A DNA stretch of 64,000 nucleotides, taken from positions 3,501,001 to 3,565,000 of the forward strand of contig JAQFVV010006294.1 in assembly GCA_028023455.1 (NCBI GenBank), written 5' to 3'. The stretch comes from Epiperipatus broadwayi (lineage: Eukaryota > Onychophora > Udeonychophora > Euonychophora > Peripatidae). The notes below the pieces were generated by a model, which saw only the letters and a list, made by a program, of their open reading frames with translations, made no database searches and had not been told where the DNA came from. Made by a program: the position numbers and the translations under genes. Shown here one piece after another: positions 1-14,072 of this stretch (position 1 is the stretch's first letter; each line of letters opens with the position of its first letter).

Positions 1-3000
1 TAGTTGGACAGCCTTGAATTTAAATATGATTAGGTTTTTCTTTAGGATATAAATGAAAGAATGACCTCCCATCTTTCTAACTGGATCATTATTAAACATC
101 ATGCAGTGATCAGTGGAAACTTGATAATATTAAATTTGAGATTCTATCACATAGTTAGAATCTTTGGTTTTTGGTCCACATAAATAATCACTGTATGATC
201 AGATATTTAAAAGTAAAGAACTGGTAAAGAAGTAGAGTATTTATAGCTTCATGAACTAGTACAAATTTCCTTCTTTGATGGGGGAAAAAATATGTAGTAT
301 TACAAAATATAATCTTTTTTAAAAAAATATTTTCTTACCAGTTAGTGTGCACTCTAAAATAACGCATTATACTGCCTATTAAAATATAATTTGTGGTTTA
401 TGGTTTCTTTCATGACTTGATTTGTTTTAAAAAGTTTGTCTTTAAATACTGTTTTTGAATCTATCAATATCAAGTGGATATAAATATGGATGGGGTGTCT
501 ATAAAATAATATATATAAAATCATTTTGGTTATAATCTATTTATAAAATAATTTGCTTATTTTCTCATTTATAAATAAATTATTTGTATATTATACTCAC
601 TTTAATATGAGAATGTTTTTAGTTCATAGTGATCTTTTATTTTAAATAATGCATAATTTGAATAAGTCATTTAATTTGCAAATAATATTTATTTTTTCAT
701 AATATAAATGAAAATAAATAGTTATTCATAGCTTCAAGATTCATGAAGATTTTGTTTTTTTCCCACCAATTCCAAACTGCAAACTTATAAAAATTGTATT
801 TATTGCACTTTTAAATAAAATTAAATCATTACTGATATATTTAATAATGAGTCAAAACAGAGATTAGGAAGTTTTCTTGCAGTTTAAATTTTAGAAAGAT
901 CTTCCCCTCCCCCAGATATCAAATATAAGATAAATTATAGTTTTATTTTTGGTGTAGTAGGATTAAAAAAAGTTTATTTTTCACTTATAATTATTATTTA
1001 TTAATTTATGGGTAAATAATTTAATTATTTATTTATAAATATATTAAAGTAGAGATTAGAAAGTTATTTCATAGTTTAACTAATACTAAAGTTTACAGTT
1101 ATTTTATATTTGGACCTGCTAAAAAAAATTTTATGAGTTCTCTCAGTTAGCCTGCACATTTATTTTTTTTGCAATTATTTTTTTAAACAACCAGCTATAA
1201 GATAACTTTTTTAAAAAACAAACCAACAAACTTTTGTTTGACTTGTGGGTTGTAAATACATATAAATATGATTTAGGGAAAATAATTGATTCAATTAGTA
1301 GTCTATGATAAAGATTTACTTGATTACTGTATTGGCATGGCACATTAATGTGTAATCTAATTATCTCCAAAACTTTTTTTTGTATATTAATAACTTGCAA
1401 ATTTTATTTTATTTATTAAATTTTTTACACATTTTAACTTCTTTCTAATTTATTACTTTAGTTTTAGTTTATTACATTTTATTATTCCATTTCTTTTTAT
1501 CAAGCCAATTTATTAGTAGATAGAATGGCTTAACTCAAATGATATTTGCAGTATTTGATAGGTTTCTTTTCCAGCATTAAATCATTTGAGAATTTTTTCC
1601 ACTTGGTTGATCTAATTCAGTCTTTTCATTTATTTTGTCTTTTAAAAGCATTCTACAATATTCTGGATGTCTAATGTTAATATTTATTTAGTTTCATCAC
1701 ATTTATTTTCACCTTTTGTGCTTATATGTTTTTTTGATTCTATAAATTTTAATTGGCAAATATTAATTATATATGTATAATAGTGATTAAATGAGCCTAT
1801 TGATGTTTATTGAAATGCTAGTTAAATTGTGTTAAGAGTTTCAATCCAGGCAATAGCAAATTTATAATTGACAATAAAAAATTATTTTTTGGTTGTAGTA
1901 CTGCATGCTCCATTTTTTTATATTATTATTTTTAAAAAACAAATTTAAAATTGTTAAATAAAATAATGAACTTTTTTATTATTATTATTTCTAAAAGCAA
2001 TTTAATCTATTCCAATCCTTTTTGTAATGTTTTATTATTATTCCTCAAATAAAATTATTCCAAGTTACTAGAACTGTGTCTCCTTGCCTCAAATACACAC
2101 ACTATTTAGGTTACTATGTCCTTACTAAAATATTTTCATTTAACTATGTTATATTGATTTCATTCTTCTTAAAGTGATGTATGTAGCTGGAATTAAATTA
2201 GAAAAACGGGAGTTGAAGTTTCATAAGGGGATAGAAAGGAATTTAGTTTTAAGGAATATTTATTTTTATCCAAATTATTTATAATTTTAGAACATAAATT
2301 CAGACTGAAATGGAGAGAAGAGATATTAATATTTAAGGGTGGGTGTTTGAGATTTTTCACTGATATTGTTCTATTCTCACAAAATATGGACAAAATGGAA
2401 GAAATATCAAAAAAATTATGAAATGATTTGGAAAAAAGCTAAGAAGACAAAAAATATGACAAAAGGTCAAAACACAAATAAAACTGAGAGCATTACACTT
2501 GAATTCAAACATCAATTAGCGCAAATAGAACAGAGACTATCATTTAAAAATTGATAAGAGCTGTAAATTAAGGCAATACTATAAAGCATTTGGAAAAACT
2601 GCTGCAATCTGAGGTACTATATGATAGAAGAAATATCTCATTAAATTATAAAACGTTCATTTGGCCATTCATATAAAAGCAAGAAATAAAATTGAAAGTA
2701 GGAAAAAGATCAATCGAAAGAATATAGAGTGTGAATAAATAAAAAATTAAATCAGAAATATTAACTTACCTGAAAGAATAGAATGAAAGATATCTGGAGA
2801 AAAAAATAATAATTGTAATTGGTTGTGACTTCTTTTTTTTGTGTGTGATAAAGTAATAGATTAGGGGAACTTCTCAACTAAATAGTGTTCCTTGATGGAT
2901 AGAGAAAGACTTAATGTAATATATTAAGAAGGAACTTTTGGATGTTGTTGTCTATAGATAAGATTATGGAGGCATTTACAAGAGTCCAGATATTGGAGAT

Positions 3001-3769
3001 TTATGGCAAAGAATAACTTTGTTCAATTGTCATTAAATTTTAGTAATGAGACAAAGTATTTATTTTGCTAGATCAAGACTTTTTTTTTTATTTTAACAAC
3101 CATTTGAAGTGAAAATTAGCTTCAAAATTAAATAGTAATCATGATACTAAAAAAAAAAAAATACTAGATTACTTTTTATGTTTGTAGTATAGATTATTTG
3201 ACATAGATCCCCATATTTCAATTTTTATGTAAAATATTGCAGTTGATAAACATTGAAGAAAAGTTAGATTTGTACATATATATGTCTGCCTGTCTATTAT
3301 ATGTACTTTTGTTTGAATTTTAATTTGATTTGACTATTGCAAGTTTCCCATTATATTTTTACACTGCAATTTTTTAAGACTGTTAAAATATAAAAATTTT
3401 GTTCCAAAAAATCAATGAAATTATAAATTTACTTTAAAGGAAAAAATACTTTTGACAGGATATTTATCTTTGTTATCATCCTAATGTATGTGCCTTACAT
3501 ATACATATTTATATGCACTTATTCTAAATTTATTATGTTTTTTAATAAATAATTAAACAAGTTTATAGTAAAATATTTAAAAAACAATCTTGACTGATTT
3601 CTAAACATTCAAATATTTAATTAGCCAGACTTTTATTATTATTTTTTTATTTGATTGGAAACTTTGTTTATTTTGAATTGGCCTTTGAGCTATGATTATA
3701 ATTCTGTCAAAATTGAGTCTCTAACCCACTAATGGCTGGATGCTTCCATATATTAACTCTGCCATACAG
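1..3769. other. Intronic DNA upstream of the first visible ankyrin exon
   Basis: This is A+T-rich sequence with poly-A and poly-T runs and no exon I can defend. The expected upstream exon, ending one base into a glycine codon and preceded by ankyrin repeats, is not seen here, so the intron starts before the window. The open frames at 1143-1400, 2193-2393 and 2366-2554 are of chance composition. Confidence 0.6.
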
Positions 3770-3865
3770 GTGACGATTTCATGACTGAATCCACTCTCTT
3801 TGGGAAACCACTTGCGGAAACGCACATCTACCTGCCCTATTATGAGGGTCAAAAGCTGCAGACTA
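3770..3865 (+). CDS. Ankyrin exon (linker after the ankyrin repeats)
   Basis: This is an internal exon of 96 bases, bounded by an acceptor (tacag) and a donor (gtaagt). It starts one base into a codon and ends one base into the next. Read with a G carried over from the upstream exon it gives GDDFMTESTLFGKPLAETH, then IYLPYYEGQKLQT. The GDD start fits the acidic linker of ankyrins (EGDD in vertebrate members), where a TGD-type motif normally follows almost at once. Here that motif (TGEETMLGD) comes only at the start of the next exon, so this exon looks like an insertion of about 31 residues and may be alternatively spliced. It is markedly less A+T-rich than its surroundings, which supports it being coding. 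I do not recognise the inserted peptide from other ankyrins. Confidence 0.72.
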
Positions 3866-6800
3866 GTAAGTGTCTGACCCAACCATCAGATTATGAGTTT
3901 TGTACTTTTTCATAATTCACATTCAGCCTCCTTTTGCAGTTACATTATTTAATTTATAATTGATATGAATTTAACTTTGCATATTTTATGATTCCATTTT
4001 GTATATAAAAAAAAAAAAACATAAAAGTGTAATTTTTAACACAACTTCGAAAATATTTTTTATTATAAATTTTATATAGGAAGAGCATTGGTTTCAAGAC
4101 ATTTAATTATTGTTAAATATTTTTGAATGATTGTCATTTCTTAAAATATGAAAAAGATAATTATTTACTGTATAATTTAATATCTTCAGATTACATTTAA
4201 TTTTTCATTTGAATTTTTTTTTAATTGCATCTTAAATCTCTTTGTGTTTTTAAATATCCCAATTTATAAATATACATTACAAACAGTGATGTAAATTTAC
4301 TGATTTGAATTTTTTTTAATTGTAACATCTTTTACAATTATATCTTAATTCTTGTAGGAAATATTTTCTGAATAATCTTTTTTTTGTTGCTAAGTTTTAT
4401 TTTATATCATGCTTTTTAATAAATTATATTTATAAAATTGATTTCAACCTTTAAAAAAGTTGGCCTATTTGTTCTTTCTGGACATAAGAAATCTTTTTAG
4501 AATTTTGTTTTAAATGGAAACAAAAAAAGAAGAAACATCTCATGTTTCTATGTATTTGATTATTTGCACATAAAAAAATATAATGATTACATACTATCAT
4601 TTTGATTATTGTAACTTATCACTACAAAATTCTATAATTGCAGAAGAACCTGCCTTACATAGATTGATATAGAATAGAATATATCAACAAATGTTTTTGT
4701 ACTTTTATATTTCTTGATGTTAAAATTATGATAATAGACTAATAATTCATACCATTTTTGCATCATATTTTATAATTGTTATTTAATATTATTACTAGTA
4801 AAATTTTTATCATGAAATTATAAGGATTTTTGGGACATTGATTTTAACTACCACATAAATAAATAATTCTTTTTAAATATTTAATGGCATTGAAACAAAT
4901 TCTCTTTTTTCTTTTTATTATCACTAATAATAATTGTGTTATTAGTCTTAATAATATTTGGTAAACTTCAAGTAAAGAATGTGAATAGATGATGCAAGTA
5001 CATCATCCTATTTTTTTCCATGGTGCAATTACGATAGACTATCATTGACACAATTCTATAGGAAACTAAATGTCACTATTGTACAGAATATAATGATACT
5101 TTGTCTAAATAGATTGCAGAGTTGTTAACATATGTGATGTGTGCCGGGAGGGTGTTGAGTAGAGTTGCTGCTACACGGGCTTTGCTTCATTTTTTTTAGT
5201 TTTTTTTTCTTTTTATTTCACTGCAGATAGCTTTTTTAATTTTTTTCCCCTGCAATTATTTTTAGTTTTATATACTTTTACATTTTAGTAATGAATATCT
5301 AATATCTTCACTAAGCCATGCTGAAGTTCACTATTTCCTGAAATGTTTTATATTAGAATCTATTTCTATCTGAGCATTTCAGAATAGTATCCTCTCTCAT
5401 TATTATTTATTCTATTCTTTTTATTCATCAGATTTTTTTGTCATTGTTATTATTATTTTATTTGAAGCAAATTGTAACAAATGTTGCAAATTAGAATTGT
5501 TTTATATACTGCTACTTTTAATATTTAGTATTTATAAATTGTTCTTTTACTTACATGTATAAATAAAGAGGAATATATTTTTTATAACTTTAAAAAGACT
5601 TTTATTGCTAATTAAAATTTAAAAAATATTCTATTTGATGACTAATTGGGTATTATCTTGTTATAAATTATCTGCCAAAATTGAACATCTAATACTTTAA
5701 CCTGATTCTATGACTTTCTGTTAATTGCTCTAATTATTAAATATTCATAAATTATTTTTCCTTCCTTTTTTTTTTTTTAAAAAAAAAAAAACATTATTAA
5801 ACTTTTTTTTCCCTGATATCTTCTGTACAGAACCTTGTATGTATCCTTCATTACTTTTTGGTCGTTTAAGTATATTCTTTCTAATTTCTCTTAATTTTCA
5901 TTTATTTTTTCACCACTGCAGATCCTATCCTTATCTTTTAATATATTTATGCCAATCTACAACTTGAAAGATTTCAATTTTTTTTTTTTTTCTAATTGCT
6001 AAATACTTGATTTTATAAAGCCTTATTACAAACAAAATATTTAACCAAACTTTTTTTTAAATTCAAATTTTAGCAAAAAGTTTACAGAGATTAGAGTTTT
6101 TAAACATGTGAAAAAAAAAAAGAATCTTGTCTGATGATGGAAGTAGCAAGAAAAATAACACTTAACTCAATTTTTAATAATAGTAGAAAAGTATTTTGCG
6201 GCTCAGCCATCCCCCATTTTTTTATCACTCTATTTATAAACATTGATTTAGACTTAGATGAATTGATTTTATCTCCAAACTTTGTACAAATTTTATTATT
6301 TTTACTGAATATTGTACTAAGTTCATTTTCTGAATTTGCATTGTTATCATAATTCTGATGTGGTAAACATTCTTATGTCCAATACTAACTTTATCTTTAT
6401 TAAAATAAGATTCTTTAAGAAATTCATTTAAATAAATATTAAACTTAATAGAAAATAAGCAATATTCTTGTTATACTACCCCCCTCATAACAATCTATTC
6501 TGTAACATGACTATTAATCTTACTGATTTCTCAACAATTTATTGATGTCATGATAATATTGTTTTTTGGTTTGTTTGTTTTTTTGCCTTTTTTGAATCTA
6601 AGCTGCCTTTAAGCATAAACATGTCTAATCTTCAGTAAATAAGTTTAGTAAGTTGAATAATATCTTAGTTGTATCAGATAAATTATTAATGGCAATGATA
6701 GCATTGATTATTCATTCTCATGTAGATGGTTCTAAAATAGAGGGATAGATTATGTTATCATTATTAATTAAATATCTTAGCTGTGACATTAAATTTATTG

Positions 6801-9313
6801 TTCTGAAATCTTTTTTTTTCTGTAAAATCTTTTTTCTAAAGGCATCACAACTGTTGAAAAAATATATAATTGACTTCTTTTGAATCATAAATAATTATTT
6901 TACAAACATCAAAAAAAAAATTTTTTTTAATCTTTACTAATTTAATTGAAATTTCATCAATTTCCTGTGGTTTGTATGATTCATCATTAATGCATTTTCA
7001 TCCTTATCTATTTTGCTTCAATTATACAAATATCTTACATATTTTACCCAACTTTTCACTGTTTCCATTCTTTTTACTAATAACCTGTCAATTTTTGCAC
7101 TATTTTAAATATTAACTTCTGCAATTCTGTTTTTTCCATCAAAAGTACTTTATTTTGCTATTAAATCAAACCTATCTTTTCTAATTCTGTTATAATAATA
7201 GCTCATTTTACTGTTAAACTTTCTAAACATAAATTTACTCTACTATTTTATTAATCATATTGCTGTGAACTCAATCTTTTTTTTTAACTCTTGACTTATC
7301 TTCCTGTTTGTTTGTTCTGTCACTTCCTTTGAATTTTTTTAAAAATATTTATTCACTTTTCATTTGAATTTACATCATCATTTCCATTATTTATACCCAT
7401 TCTCATATCTAACAAATGGGTATTATTTATATATATATATATCCTCATTTAATTCATTAATAATCTTTTTTGTAAAAAAAAAAAAACAACTTAGTAATTA
7501 TATATTCTTAAAATTTAACTTCTATTCCCTCACTACCAAGTCCTTGACTGAATTCTATCAGTCTCAGGATATATACATTCGTTCAGTTCTAAATTATTTT
7601 TACTTTCTGGAAATTTCCCATATGTAAATTAAAATTTTAATGTGATCTTTAGACTACATACATATTCATTATTACTACATTATTTTCTCTTATACAAGCT
7701 TGTTAAGCTTTCATTTTTTCTTTCTCCTATAATATTATTTTCCCTGATCTAGCAAAGCATTCTAGTTCAAATATCTTGATACAATTATTTTTATTGTATT
7801 CATTTTCAATTACTTTTTCAATTTCAATGTTTAATTTTTATTATACATATCACATGAATTGTGATAATAATTTGGAAGGTTATGCAGCACATGTTTAAAA
7901 TCTTATTTAGTTGCCACATCTTTTTTATAGTGTTTTTTTAATAATATATATTGATGAATAAAATATTAAAATGCTGCAGTAGCATCTGGTAAATGTCATT
8001 GTACATCATATTTTAGAATTTTAAAAACAGATATGATATATATATATATATTTGCATACCTATACAAAATATACTTTCTTACAATAAAAAAAAAAAAGTT
8101 GCTATTGAATATATATATATGTAGTTATATATTGAGTTATTTCTAGCATTCAGTTTTAATTGTTAAATGTTTTTAGAAAATTTCAAATTTTATTAACTTT
8201 TCAAATAGATTCAACTGTTAGTAATAATACATAAGAAAGTCTGTAACATATTTCAAGTCTCTTCTCTTCTTGAGTTATTGCTGTAGTATTATAACACTAC
8301 TAACCTATGTGATATTAGTAAAAATTGAAATAATTTGAAAAGTTTAAATAAGGTTTGAGTTTTTCTAAAATATTTAACAATTACAAGTAGAATGCCATCA
8401 TCACAAACAATATATATATATATATATATGCATTTTAAAAAATATATATTTTTAATTTTGTGTTAAGATATATATGCTTTGGATAATTATTGCATATTTA
8501 TTATAAAGTTATAATGTAATTCTACATTGAGATATATTTTAAAAATTAATTTAATATATATATATCTAATTTATTAAATATATTATGATCTCTTATTTTG
8601 TTTGTAATGAAAATTATATTTATAAACAATTTATAATACTTTTGCATACATATATGCATATGCTTGATGATGTGCGATATTTTTTTTTTTTTCTGATTTA
8701 TTATCTGACTGTTTATAGTGCTTGGCACTGAAATATGCAAAAGTATTACATATATAATGAAGTGAAAATTAAAATTAAATAATTTATAAGTATTTTATGC
8801 TAAAATTTCTTTTAATGATGATCTTGATAATATATATATATAAAATATGAAAGATGTAGTTAATTATTTGTAAATTATCAAATATTAATTAAGTTTATAT
8901 TTTTAAAATAGTATAATTATTGACTTTTGTTTAATAATTAAAAATAATAATTATAAGATGAAAGCAATTCAGATAAAATATGTTTTATGAATATATCTAT
9001 TTTAATTTTAAAAAAACATATGGAAAAATTGTATAAATTATATCAAGATCTATGGTGCATTTAAATAGTTTAAATTTTTTACAATCTAATGCCTTACATA
9101 AAGTATGTTTAATTTTGGTCAGTTTTGTTTGCTCTTGTAATAGTGAAATCTATTTGTTGATTAGTGTAATAAATTGGTATAATAACAAAAACCTATATTT
9201 GAAATGTTTTATATTTCTTATTAAAGATGTACACTTTATACATACATATGCAATCAAAAATATTTATCAAAACTTTTGAATATTGCTATAACTATAATGA
9301 TATATCATTGCAG
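3866..9313. other. Ankyrin intron 1 (5.4 kb)
   Basis: This is AT-rich intronic sequence with TA and poly-T microsatellites, for example around 8034-8052 and 8410-8430. A short GC-richer patch at about 5135-5185 (gtgccgggagggtg and gctgctacacggg) interrupts it and may be a fragment of an old repeat. The stretch 5900-7900 has T/C-rich texture like decayed minus-strand coding sequence, but I could not match it to a protein. The acceptor tcattgcag closes the intron. Confidence 0.55.
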
Positions 9314-9647
9314 CTGGTGAAGAGACAATGTTGGGAGATATGTCTTTCCGCTATTTGAGCACCGATGATCGGGATATGCACGATGATAGTGCTGATATGC
9401 AAGATAGCCGAGATATGAGTTTTGGTGAAGGAAAATTATTACATGACAGTTTAGAAGGCAAGGATTTTTTTGGGAAAAATGCAAAAGAAGATCATATTGA
9501 GGCTAGTGTTCATCAACCATATATAGCCTATCAAACGACTGTGCATCTTGGGGCCGTCAATCCAAAGCCTCAGGAATATGTGGGGACATTTACCGGAAAT
9601 TACATTCCAGATAATGTTGATATTTCACGACAACCTGTTTATGCAGG
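9314..9647 (+). CDS. Ankyrin exon (acidic linker leading into ZU5)
   Basis: This exon of 334 bases follows a ttgcag acceptor and ends at a gtaagc donor. It is in phase with the previous exon (A + CT) and the next one (GG + A). It begins TGEETMLGDMSFRYLSTDDR and continues with a Met/Asp-rich stretch (DMHDDSADMQDSRDMSFGEG). It ends SRQPVYAG, where vertebrate ankyrins have SSPIHSG just before FLVSF. This is the weakly conserved, largely disordered segment between the ankyrin repeats and the first ZU5 domain. Vertebrate homologues carry Ser/Arg-rich sequence here, whereas this protein is rich in Asp and Met. The phase match on both sides and the drop in A+T make the exon secure. Its function is inferred only from its position. 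Confidence 0.9.
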
Positions 9648-12600
9648 GTAAGCATTCTTTTTTTTTTCACTTGTAAATTTAAACTAATTGCTTTAATTTT
9701 TATGAATAAATTCTATATAAGTAAACATGTATTAAATAAAACTATGACATGAGTTAATTTTGTTATTAATTTATATCTATATACTGTTATTATTATATTT
9801 TTATTATTTTTATTGCTGTATCTTTTTTTAATGAAGTATTGCTAGAATATTATTTAATATCAAAATTAAATTATATCCAAGTTGATATGTTATTAAGACA
9901 TTTTATAAAACTACCAGAAAAATATAACTGCAGATTATTTCCAAGTCATTTTTTTTTTTTTGTAATGTTATTATATTTTAGCTGTGGTGTCTTGGGGGGG
10001 GGGGGTATATTGTGAATCAAATTTAAGTTCATAATTTAAAGGTAGGTTATAATATAACTGGAATAAATAAATAGCATTTTTGTAAAATAGATAGTTGTGT
10101 ATGTATTACATGTGTGTCCACAGTCAATGTATTCCAGAGCCAGTTAACATGTTATGTGTAGGCCCATGCCCATGTGAAAACAATTTTCATATAAATCATT
10201 TGCTCATGACTTTCAATGTTTGGCCTGTGTCTTCACTGTTTAACATAATTGTCTTCAAATAAGATAGTTTTTGTGCAGAATAAAATGATGCCAGGGCAAT
10301 TCATTTCTCTGAGAAAATATTTGCCAATAATAAATTGTTTTTCCTGAATCTCCAGGTGCAGCTAGAAAGAACACTTTTTTTATATTGTTTTTAAATAGAT
10401 ATTGTTATATACAGCAATTTGATAGCTATTTATTCACTTGATGTTAAATTTTCTCTCAAAACGGACGTATCATATGATATCTCTTATTTATTGTTGATCA
10501 ACTGTAAATATGTAAGATTTATGTGAAAAGATGAGATCAACACTTTTCACAGTTTTTTTCTCTCTAGTGGCATAATAGTCCAATTAAATCCAATCAAAAT
10601 TACTTTTAAAATATTGCCATTGTAATTTAAAAAATTTATGCATTGTTTTTTTCAAGTGCATATTTTGGCACTAGAAGTACTCTTACTTTGGAAAAGAGGG
10701 GAAATTTTTATAGCTTAAAATCTTCGCTGAGAATTCTTCTTTAAATAAAAAAGAAACAAATTCCATCAAATATTTCTGAATAATAAGTTACCAGATCCAG
10801 GGATAACTTTATTTTACCTATGTAAACATATATTTAGCAAATATCACAATAATTTCTGAATAGAGTTGTTTTGTTAAAAAAAAAAAAAAAAAATTAAATG
10901 ATTTTATTTAAAAATATACATTAATAATCTTTTTAAAATTCATTTGTTTTCTTGTTTTTTAGTTCTATTATCAACTACAAATGAAATTATTTTTTTAAAA
11001 AAATGTTGTGCGTATGTCTATTTCATACTCCAAATCTATTGCTATATAAATGCATATACAAATATTTCATATGTCAAAGTTATTTTCTCTTCATATGGGT
11101 AAATTAAAATTGGAATAATACATTCATCATTTATAACAATACAATTAGAATAATTATAAAAAAATTAATAGTAATAAATGTTAATTTAAAGATCCTATTT
11201 TATATGTTACAGTTTCAAAGATATAGGTAAAAAATATATCTCAAACAATATTATATATCATTTTTAATTAGTATTGATCCACTGCAGGATGAAATTGAAT
11301 TCTAGTTTATTTCAGAATTGTCATTTAAATAGATTCCTGATATTTGTCTTAGTTTCAGTAGATTTTGGATTGGAGATCACATTTGGAGTAATGAAATCTT
11401 ATAATGATAAGAATTTGTATGCCAAAATAATTGCTGTATTTTATATTTTTAAATTTTTTTAAAATTATTATTCTCTTCACTAACATATGATTCTATGATA
11501 ATATATTTATTTATTCTTTAATGTTTTATGCTTTTTTCTACATATATATACTTTTTTTTTTTTTTAATTAAACCCATTCAAAAATTGAATGAATTATTGG
11601 TAAGATAGAGATAATTGTTTTGGAAAAAGTGAAATGATTTTTTTAATTTTATCAGGAATTTATATAGTAGCACTTTTTTAAAAAAAAAATTAATTATCCT
11701 CATTATCTACTCAATTTAAAACTTTTTCCAATTCTAATACCTAAACTTTATTGTCTTTTGTCATTCCATTTGTCCTTAAGTTTATAGTCATTTTTTTTTT
11801 TTTAGTGTATACATTTTTTTAAAGCTCCTCTTTTCTATTTCTCTCTGATTTTTCACTCACTCTATTGCTTGTAAATGGTAGTCTACTATCATTATTTTTT
11901 ATACATGGTCTACCAATTTTTTTTTTACATTTGTTTATTCATAGTTTAATTTTTTTATTATTACTATTTCTCTCAATGATATTTTCATACATTTTCTAAA
12001 TACATGCAGATTTCAGATTTGTTTTTCTGCAAAGAGTTAATCATTACTTTAGTACTTGTCTATTTTTTTTTTTTTTAAATATCGCTATAATTTTCACAAT
12101 TAGTATTATCTTGGGCAATGATATTTTATATTTTTTATTATGTCATTAATATCATTAAATTATCTATTTAATGATATCAGACCAAATTTTCTTGTTCTAA
12201 TTTTCTGTTTCCTGCTCTACTCTTCTTCCATTCTTTCAGATCAACAACCTCTAACCCTTCATCATTCATTCCAACATATCTTTCATAAGACCTTTTTTTC
12301 CAAGCACATGTTACATTTAATTTTTGTTCTGCATTTTAATGTCTTCAATATGTTGTGTTATAATAATCTTTTAACTCACCAATGTTATTAAAAATAAGAA
12401 ATTTGAGGTGTAGTGAAAATTAAAATTTTAAATTCATAAATTTGAAGCACAGTGTTGTGTCATAATAAATCATTTTTCAACCATCTTATGTCCTCGGTCA
12501 CTTATGAGGTTATTCTTAATTTATTGCTGTACACTTTTTTATAACTATATTATTCTATTTTTTTATTATTATTATTGATGTCCATATTTTTAAAAATAAA

Positions 12601-12739
12601 TTGTATAATAAATATGTATATATAGAGTTTGGACTGCTCGGAATGAAATATAATGAATAGAGGAATTATTTTATATCTATTAGTGTGTGTTTAAAATTCA
12701 CTTTGGTTTAAAATATATTTTTAATTTAATCTATTTATT
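9648..12739. other. Ankyrin intron 2, first part
   Basis: No gene is visible here. There is a run of about 11 G at 9994-10004 and a somewhat less A+T-rich stretch at 10100-10340 (for example ccagagccagttaac and ggcccatgcccatg) that looks like a dispersed repeat. The T/C-rich stretch 11700-12380 resembles the texture of the decayed retroelement further down the window. I could not assign it. Confidence 0.5.
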
Positions 12740-13181
12740 TACCTTCGAATTTTTCAGACGCTTATTCCTAAGGTTACAGCCTTAGTAAATATTACTTATT
12801 ATAATAATGTGCGTTTAATAAAATTTATAATTACAACTTTAAATTATCGTAATAGATTTCTTACTATAAGATCTTTCCATTGACTCGTAGTAAATCGTAA
12901 GATTTCGCGAGTATTAATGTATTATAAGAATTGTCGACTTAATTAGTGAAGTATTGAATAGCTTCACACTCTTAGATCTAACCACTTCAGCTTCACCTAT
13001 TCATATATAAAAGTAGGTTGAAGTAAATAAGGATTCCCTCTTTTCTTCATAGCGTAAGCTTATGTTTAAGACCTGTAGAGGTCCCTACCTTCGAATTTTT
13101 CAGACGCTTATTCCTAAGGTTACAGTCTTAGTAAATATTACTTATTATAATAATGTGGTTTAATAAAATTTATAATTACAA
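12740..13181. repeat. Direct repeats of about 96 bp flanking a 249-bp spacer with a TATA-like box
   Basis: Copies at 12740-12836 and 13086-13181 both start taccttcgaatttttcagac and share ctaaggttacag, attacttattataataatgt and taataaaatttataattaca. They differ at only a couple of positions. The spacer ends with catatataaaagtagg (TATA-like, about 13003-13016), followed by gcgtaagcttatg and then the second copy, which contains an AATAAA. A TATA box followed by a polyadenylation signal is the order expected inside an LTR. The block could therefore be one and a part of tandem solo LTRs, or a very small LTR-type element. No coding sequence is present. Confidence 0.6.
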
Positions 13182-14072
13182 ATTATTAATAATATATATA
13201 TATAATTAAATAGCAAATATTGTCTATATATACCTGTTCAAAAAATAATAATACGTATTTAAAATTACAAACTTAAATGTGGAATTCTTGGTTCTCTGCT
13301 TTCCCTGATTAATGATTTTGATGAGTCCAATTAATTATTCAGTGGTAATTCGCAATAAACTATTAATTAAATAGATGTGTTTATAAAAAACATTGTTTTC
13401 CCCAACTTTTTTTTAAATATTTTATCTAAGAAAAGCTGCAGTGTGCACTTTAATCTCTCTGTGAGAGAAAATATTTACAAAAGTTTAAAGGAAATTTATT
13501 TAAGAATAAGTTTGTTTTTTTTTAATTTGAAAAAATACATAAATGCCCTTTCAAAAACAAATATTTACAAATGAATAATAAAAAGTATTTGTGACTTTAA
13601 TAATGAATAATAACATTAAACTATTTATTTGATATTATCTATGAATTTATTGCTTTCATAAAAAATAAAATAGTCCATTACTATACTAAAAAATAATAAT
13701 ATTTAAATGATTATTTAAAAAGATCTATACATACGTTCACAAAGGAATATTTACAGATTATTAATAAAAAATGTTTTAATTATTGTACTAAAGAATAATA
13801 AAGTTGAAAGTTTTAAAAGATGTGTAAATGCTGATATAGAAATATATGTCTTAGATCATTTTTTTCAAGAATTTGATCTTTTAATAAACAATAAGAACAG
13901 CTTGTCTGCATAACTAAAAAAAATTTCTGTATTAGAATTCTTAACTTCATTCATTAATTTAAATAAGTATAAAATATTAAAAGGCAAAAATAATAATATT
14001 TGCAATACAAATATGTATAATGCAAATGGTGTCTTTTTATTAAAGGCATGTTACACTAATTATATTTTTTTA
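13182..14072. other. Intronic DNA without recognised content
   Basis: This stretch is AT-rich, with scattered short A and T runs. The 65-codon open frame at 13377-13574 has the Lys/Asn/Phe/Ile composition expected of chance frames here, and it lacks any motif. Confidence 0.5.

Noticed and set aside
6134-6352. Open frames around 6134 and 7364
   Set aside because: The region has T/C-rich texture like a decayed antisense retroelement, but no motif could be read with confidence in any frame.
8400-8860. TA and TG microsatellites as regulatory sites
   Set aside because: They occur throughout the window and carry no distinguishing context.
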